Notes under the pieces: generated by a model | Told to the model about the DNA's origin: nothing | The model's database searches: none | Seen by the model: only the letters and a program-made list of their open reading frames with translations | Shown here: positions 6,211 to 9,595 of the stretch, piece by piece | How positions within the stretch are numbered: the first letter of the stretch is position 1 | Layout: each line of letters starts with the position of its first letter | Assembly (NCBI GenBank): GCA_019308645.1 | Contig: JAFDHR010000232.1 | Coordinates: forward strand, 1 to 9,595 | Length of the DNA stretch: 9,595 nt | Direction: 5' to 3' | From: Deltaproteobacteria bacterium | Lineage (GTDB): Bacteria; Desulfobacterota; DSM-4660; Desulfatiglandales; B25-G16 | Program-made: the position numbers and the translations under genes

Positions 6211-6380
6211 AATTCGAAACCCGAAACCCGAAATTCTAAACAATATCAAATGACAAAAATTCAAAACTCAAAAACGATAAGACATTCTGAAATATTATAT
6301 GATGGTTTAAGCAGTCGATGTAATTTAGAAAATTTGGACATTGGATATTCGGATTTGTTTCGGATTTCGATATTCGAATT
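6211..6380. repeat. Imperfect inverted-repeat element between atpA and atpG
   Basis: The left arm (6211-6263, starting AATTCGAAACCCGAAACCCG) and the reverse complement of the right arm (6328-6380, ending ATATTCGAATT) follow the same pattern: AATTCGAA, repeated CGAAA(C/T)CC(C/G)AAA units, AATATC, CAAATG/CCAATG, then AAATTC-like ends. Short CGAAACC-type units are repeated within each arm. The element has no ORF of its own and splits the otherwise tightly packed operon with a gap of about 245 nt. It resembles dispersed AT-rich, MITE-like intergenic repeats. The flanks (6174-6210) hold nothing recognisable. Confidence 0.6.
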
Positions 6381-6390
6381 TAGGATTTAA

Positions 6391-6407
6391 TTCCGGCTTG
6401 TCCGGAA
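6391..6407 (+). promoter_or_regulatory. Hairpin immediately before the atpG Shine-Dalgarno sequence
   Basis: TTCCGG (6391-6396) and CCGGAA (6402-6407) make a perfect 6-bp stem with a 5-nt loop, CTTGT. It ends just before the atpG ribosome binding site AGGAG (6409-6413). The placement resembles that of the hairpin before atpE. It could protect or delimit the atpG-D-C part of the transcript, or affect translation initiation. It may instead be the border of the neighbouring repeat element. Confidence 0.45.
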
Positions 6408-6418
6408 TAGGAGTATAT

Positions 6419-7279
6419 ATGATTAGCACTCGAATTCTTCGTAGGCGCATACACACTGTTGAGAACACAGCCAAGATCTGCAAGGCTATGGAAATGATTG
6501 CAACCGCCAAAATGAAGCGGGCTCAAGATCAAGCCAGGGCAGGGCGCCCTTATGCCGAGAAGATAAGCGAGGTGATTGCAGATCTTGCTATTCATCCTCA
6601 GGTTGGTGAGGATGTTCACCCATTGCTCCAAAATAGAGAAACAAGAAAAATTGCTTTAGTTCATTTTACCACCGATCGTGGACTCTGTGGTGGGCTCAAT
6701 GCGAACCTCAACAGGGTTATTGGCACTTTCATTTCGGAGCAAATAGTGCCAGTCACCCTTATCACAGTAGGGCGTAAAGGACGAAATTTTATGCTTCGTG
6801 CCGGGCAAACTATACGTGCGGAGTTTACCGGAATAAAGGATAGACCGAGCCTTCAGGACACTCTGCCTATCTCTCGGGTTGTTATCGATGACTATAGTAG
6901 CGGTGAAGTTGACCTTGTGTATCTCACCTATCCCCGTTTTATCTCCACCATGGTACAGCGGCCTGCTATGGAAGTGCTGCTTCCTGTTGAACCGCTTGAT
7001 ATGCCTTCAGGAGAAAGAGGAGAATATATCTACGAGCCTGAGCCCAGCATAGTTTTTAATGAACTATTGCCCCGATTTGTGGAGATGCAAGTGTATCATG
7101 CAGTGCTCGAGCTTATTGCCAGCGAGCAATCAGCACGAATGGTAGCTATGCGGAGTGCAAGTGATAATGCCAAGGAAGTCATCGAGGATTTGACTCTCAC
7201 ATTAAATAAAGCCCGACAGGAGACTATAACTAATGAGATCTGTGATATTTCTGGAGGTGCTGAGGCTTTGGCAAGATAA
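6419..7279 (+). CDS. atpG: F0F1 ATP synthase subunit gamma
   Basis: Gamma is the central rotor shaft that turns inside alpha3beta3. From ATG 6419 the protein has 286 residues, the usual size. It begins MISTRILRRRIHTVENTAKICKAMEM, the standard N-terminal helix, and contains TDRGLCGGLN in the Rossmann-like middle domain, IDDYSSGEVDLVYLTYPRF, the YIYEPEPS strand, and the closing helix SARMVAMRSASDNAKEVIEDL...KARQETITNEI. An in-frame ATG at 6341 would add 26 residues, but these read through the repeat element, do not look like gamma, and have no ribosome binding site, whereas AGGAG at 6409-6413 sits 5 nt before 6419. A Cys replaces the usual Thr/Arg in the KAMEM helix (KICKAMEM), a minor variation. 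Confidence 0.96.
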   Translation: MISTRILRRRIHTVENTAKICKAMEMIATAKMKRAQDQARAGRPYAEKISEVIADLAIHPQVGEDVHPLLQNRETRKIALVHFTTDRGLCGGLNANLNRVIGTFISEQIVPVTLITVGRKGRNFMLRAGQTIRAEFTGIKDRPSLQDTLPISRVVIDDYSSGEVDLVYLTYPRFISTMVQRPAMEVLLPVEPLDMPSGERGEYIYEPEPSIVFNELLPRFVEMQVYHAVLELIASEQSARMVAMRSASDNAKEVIEDLTLTLNKARQETITNEICDISGGAEALAR

Positions 7280-7290
7280 GGAGGTTATGA

Positions 7291-8684
<1,394 letters not shown>

Positions 8685-8685
<1 letters not shown>

Positions 8686-9119
8686 TGGCTACATTTAGGC
8701 TTGAGATTGTTACCGCAGAAAGAATGGTTTACTCCGGCGATGTTAATATGGTGGTTGCGTGGGGGGTAGAGGGGCAGCTGGGTATTCTACCCCATCATGC
8801 CCCTTTGATGACCATGCTTCAGCCCGGGGAGTTAATTATAAAAAAGGATAATAAAGAGACCTATATGGCGGTAAGTGGTGGTTTTCTTGAAGTACGTCCT
8901 GATAAGGTGATTGTCTTAGCTGATGCCTGTGAACGTGCCGAGGAAATAGATAAAACTCGAGCTGAAGAAGCTAAACGTCAGGCAGAAGAGATCATGAAGG
9001 CTCCATCGCCTGAGACAGAAACCGTTACAGCTGAGGCCGCACTTCGTCGGTCATTGGTCAGATTAAAGGTGGCTGAAAAAATACGCCGCAAACGAGGACA
9101 GAAGCTGAGAAGCCTGTAG
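8685..9119 (+). CDS. atpC: F0F1 ATP synthase subunit epsilon
   Basis: Epsilon binds gamma at the foot of the rotor and can inhibit ATP hydrolysis through its C-terminal helices. The 144-residue protein has the expected N-terminal beta-sandwich ([61 protein letters not shown]) to about residue 85. A two-helix C-terminal domain follows (about 88-140), so the inhibitory arm is present. The linker between the helices contains [13 protein letters not shown], longer than in many relatives. The GTG start overlaps the final G of the atpD stop codon (one base), which indicates translational coupling and near-equal output. Confidence 0.96.
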
Positions 9120-9129
9120 GAGTGATATT

Positions 9130-9588
9130 ATGAAAGCATTTGCAGACAAGCTTATTGAGATTACCGAAAGACATGCAGAGGAAATTTCCGAACAATGGTG
9201 CAAAGATATCAGGACAAATAATAGAACACCATCATACCATGTAATACCAGAGGAAGACTGCCTTTTTAAGGCTGTAAGCTTTTATAAGAATCTGAGCAGG
9301 GTATATTTTAGCCAAAGACCCGGTAGAGATTTGTATGAGTACTTCACGCAATATGCTGAAGATACATATAATGAAGGCATTTCCTGCCCTGAAGCGATAT
9401 ATGCCCTTTTTATGATGAAAAAACATATGTGGTTGTACGCCGATTCACAGGCGCTTTTTATAACACCTATGGATCATCTACAGGCAGTAGAAGCTCTCAA
9501 TAAAACAATACGTATTTTTGACCTTGGCACATTTTTTATCGCGCAAAAATATGATGCACTGAAAAAACGGGACGGATTTATTTATTAA
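9130..9588 (+). CDS. RsbRD N-terminal-like helical sensor protein
   Basis: This 152-residue all-helical soluble protein starts 10 nt after atpC, with TAGGAG ending 7 nt before its ATG, so it is probably the last or a later gene of the atp transcript. Recognisable features are an N-terminal helix with HAEEISEQWCKDI, then RTPSYHVIPEEDCLFKAVSFYKNL, YFTQYAEDTYNEGISCPEAIYALFMMKKHMW (which crosses several helices), and an aromatic C-terminal helix (IFDLGTFFIAQKYDAL). This pattern fits the RsbT co-antagonist RsbRD N-terminal domain family. There the domain is a sensory module, often fused to STAS in stressosome proteins. Here it stands alone, without STAS or kinase. Its signal and partner are unknown. 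The assignment rests on remembered family pattern, so it is moderate. Confidence 0.65.
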   Translation: MKAFADKLIEITERHAEEISEQWCKDIRTNNRTPSYHVIPEEDCLFKAVSFYKNLSRVYFSQRPGRDLYEYFTQYAEDTYNEGISCPEAIYALFMMKKHMWLYADSQALFITPMDHLQAVEALNKTIRIFDLGTFFIAQKYDALKKRDGFIY

Positions 9589-9595
9589 CAATAAA

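Noticed and set aside
6341..6418. In-frame upstream extension giving a 312-residue gamma subunit
   Set aside because: The extra 26 residues are translated from the inverted-repeat element, do not resemble gamma N-termini, and lack a ribosome binding site; ATG 6419 has AGGAG at ideal spacing and starts the conserved helix.

Overview
The window is a nearly complete F-type ATP synthase operon (atpI-B-E-F-H-A-G-D-C, all on the + strand), flanked by small signalling or stress genes. Protein signatures in the alpha, beta and gamma subunits resemble Chloroflexota, especially Dehalococcoidia-like anaerobes. Examples are [18 protein letters not shown] in alpha, [13 protein letters not shown] and the [15 protein letters not shown] tail in beta, and the YIYEPEP plus DNAKEVIEDLTLTLNKARQ blocks in gamma. 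Base composition is moderate and GTG starts are used freely. The phylum is a moderate-confidence inference made from remembered family features, not from a search.

Layout. Positions 1-399 hold the end of a CBS-ACT regulatory protein cut by the window edge. Positions 400-632 are non-coding and contain a long imperfect inverted repeat. Positions 633-1805 hold a universal stress protein and a response regulator, 27 nt apart, whose receiver domain carries a perfect 42-bp in-frame tandem duplication. Positions 1806-2028 are non-coding, with 26-bp-period direct repeats and hairpins. Positions 2029-9119 are the ATP synthase operon. Positions 9130-9588 encode a small all-helical protein of the RsbRD N-terminal-like kind, 10 nt after atpC and probably on the same transcript.

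How the genes work together. AtpI (assembly), AtpB/E/F (membrane F0: a, c, b), AtpH (stator delta) and AtpA/G/D/C (F1: alpha, gamma, beta, epsilon) make one rotary enzyme. The c subunit has the carboxylate but lacks the extra sodium ligands, so the coupling ion is probably H+. The flanking genes (CBS-ACT, UspA with an ATP-binding loop, response regulator, RsbRD-like sensor) suggest an energy- or stress-sensing neighbourhood, but the sequence does not prove a functional link.

Most notable observations. The alpha subunit lacks about nine residues of a near-universal motif (RPAxNVGxS) just before its arginine finger. It also has Phe in place of the usual Gln in its P-loop and Tyr in place of Ser/Thr in the DDLSK motif. 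The atpA-atpG junction holds a roughly 170-bp imperfect inverted-repeat element that creates a false upstream extension of atpG. Compact hairpins sit directly before the Shine-Dalgarno sequences of atpE and atpG. I see no wholly new multi-gene system, no CRISPR array, no transposase, and no tRNA or rRNA gene.
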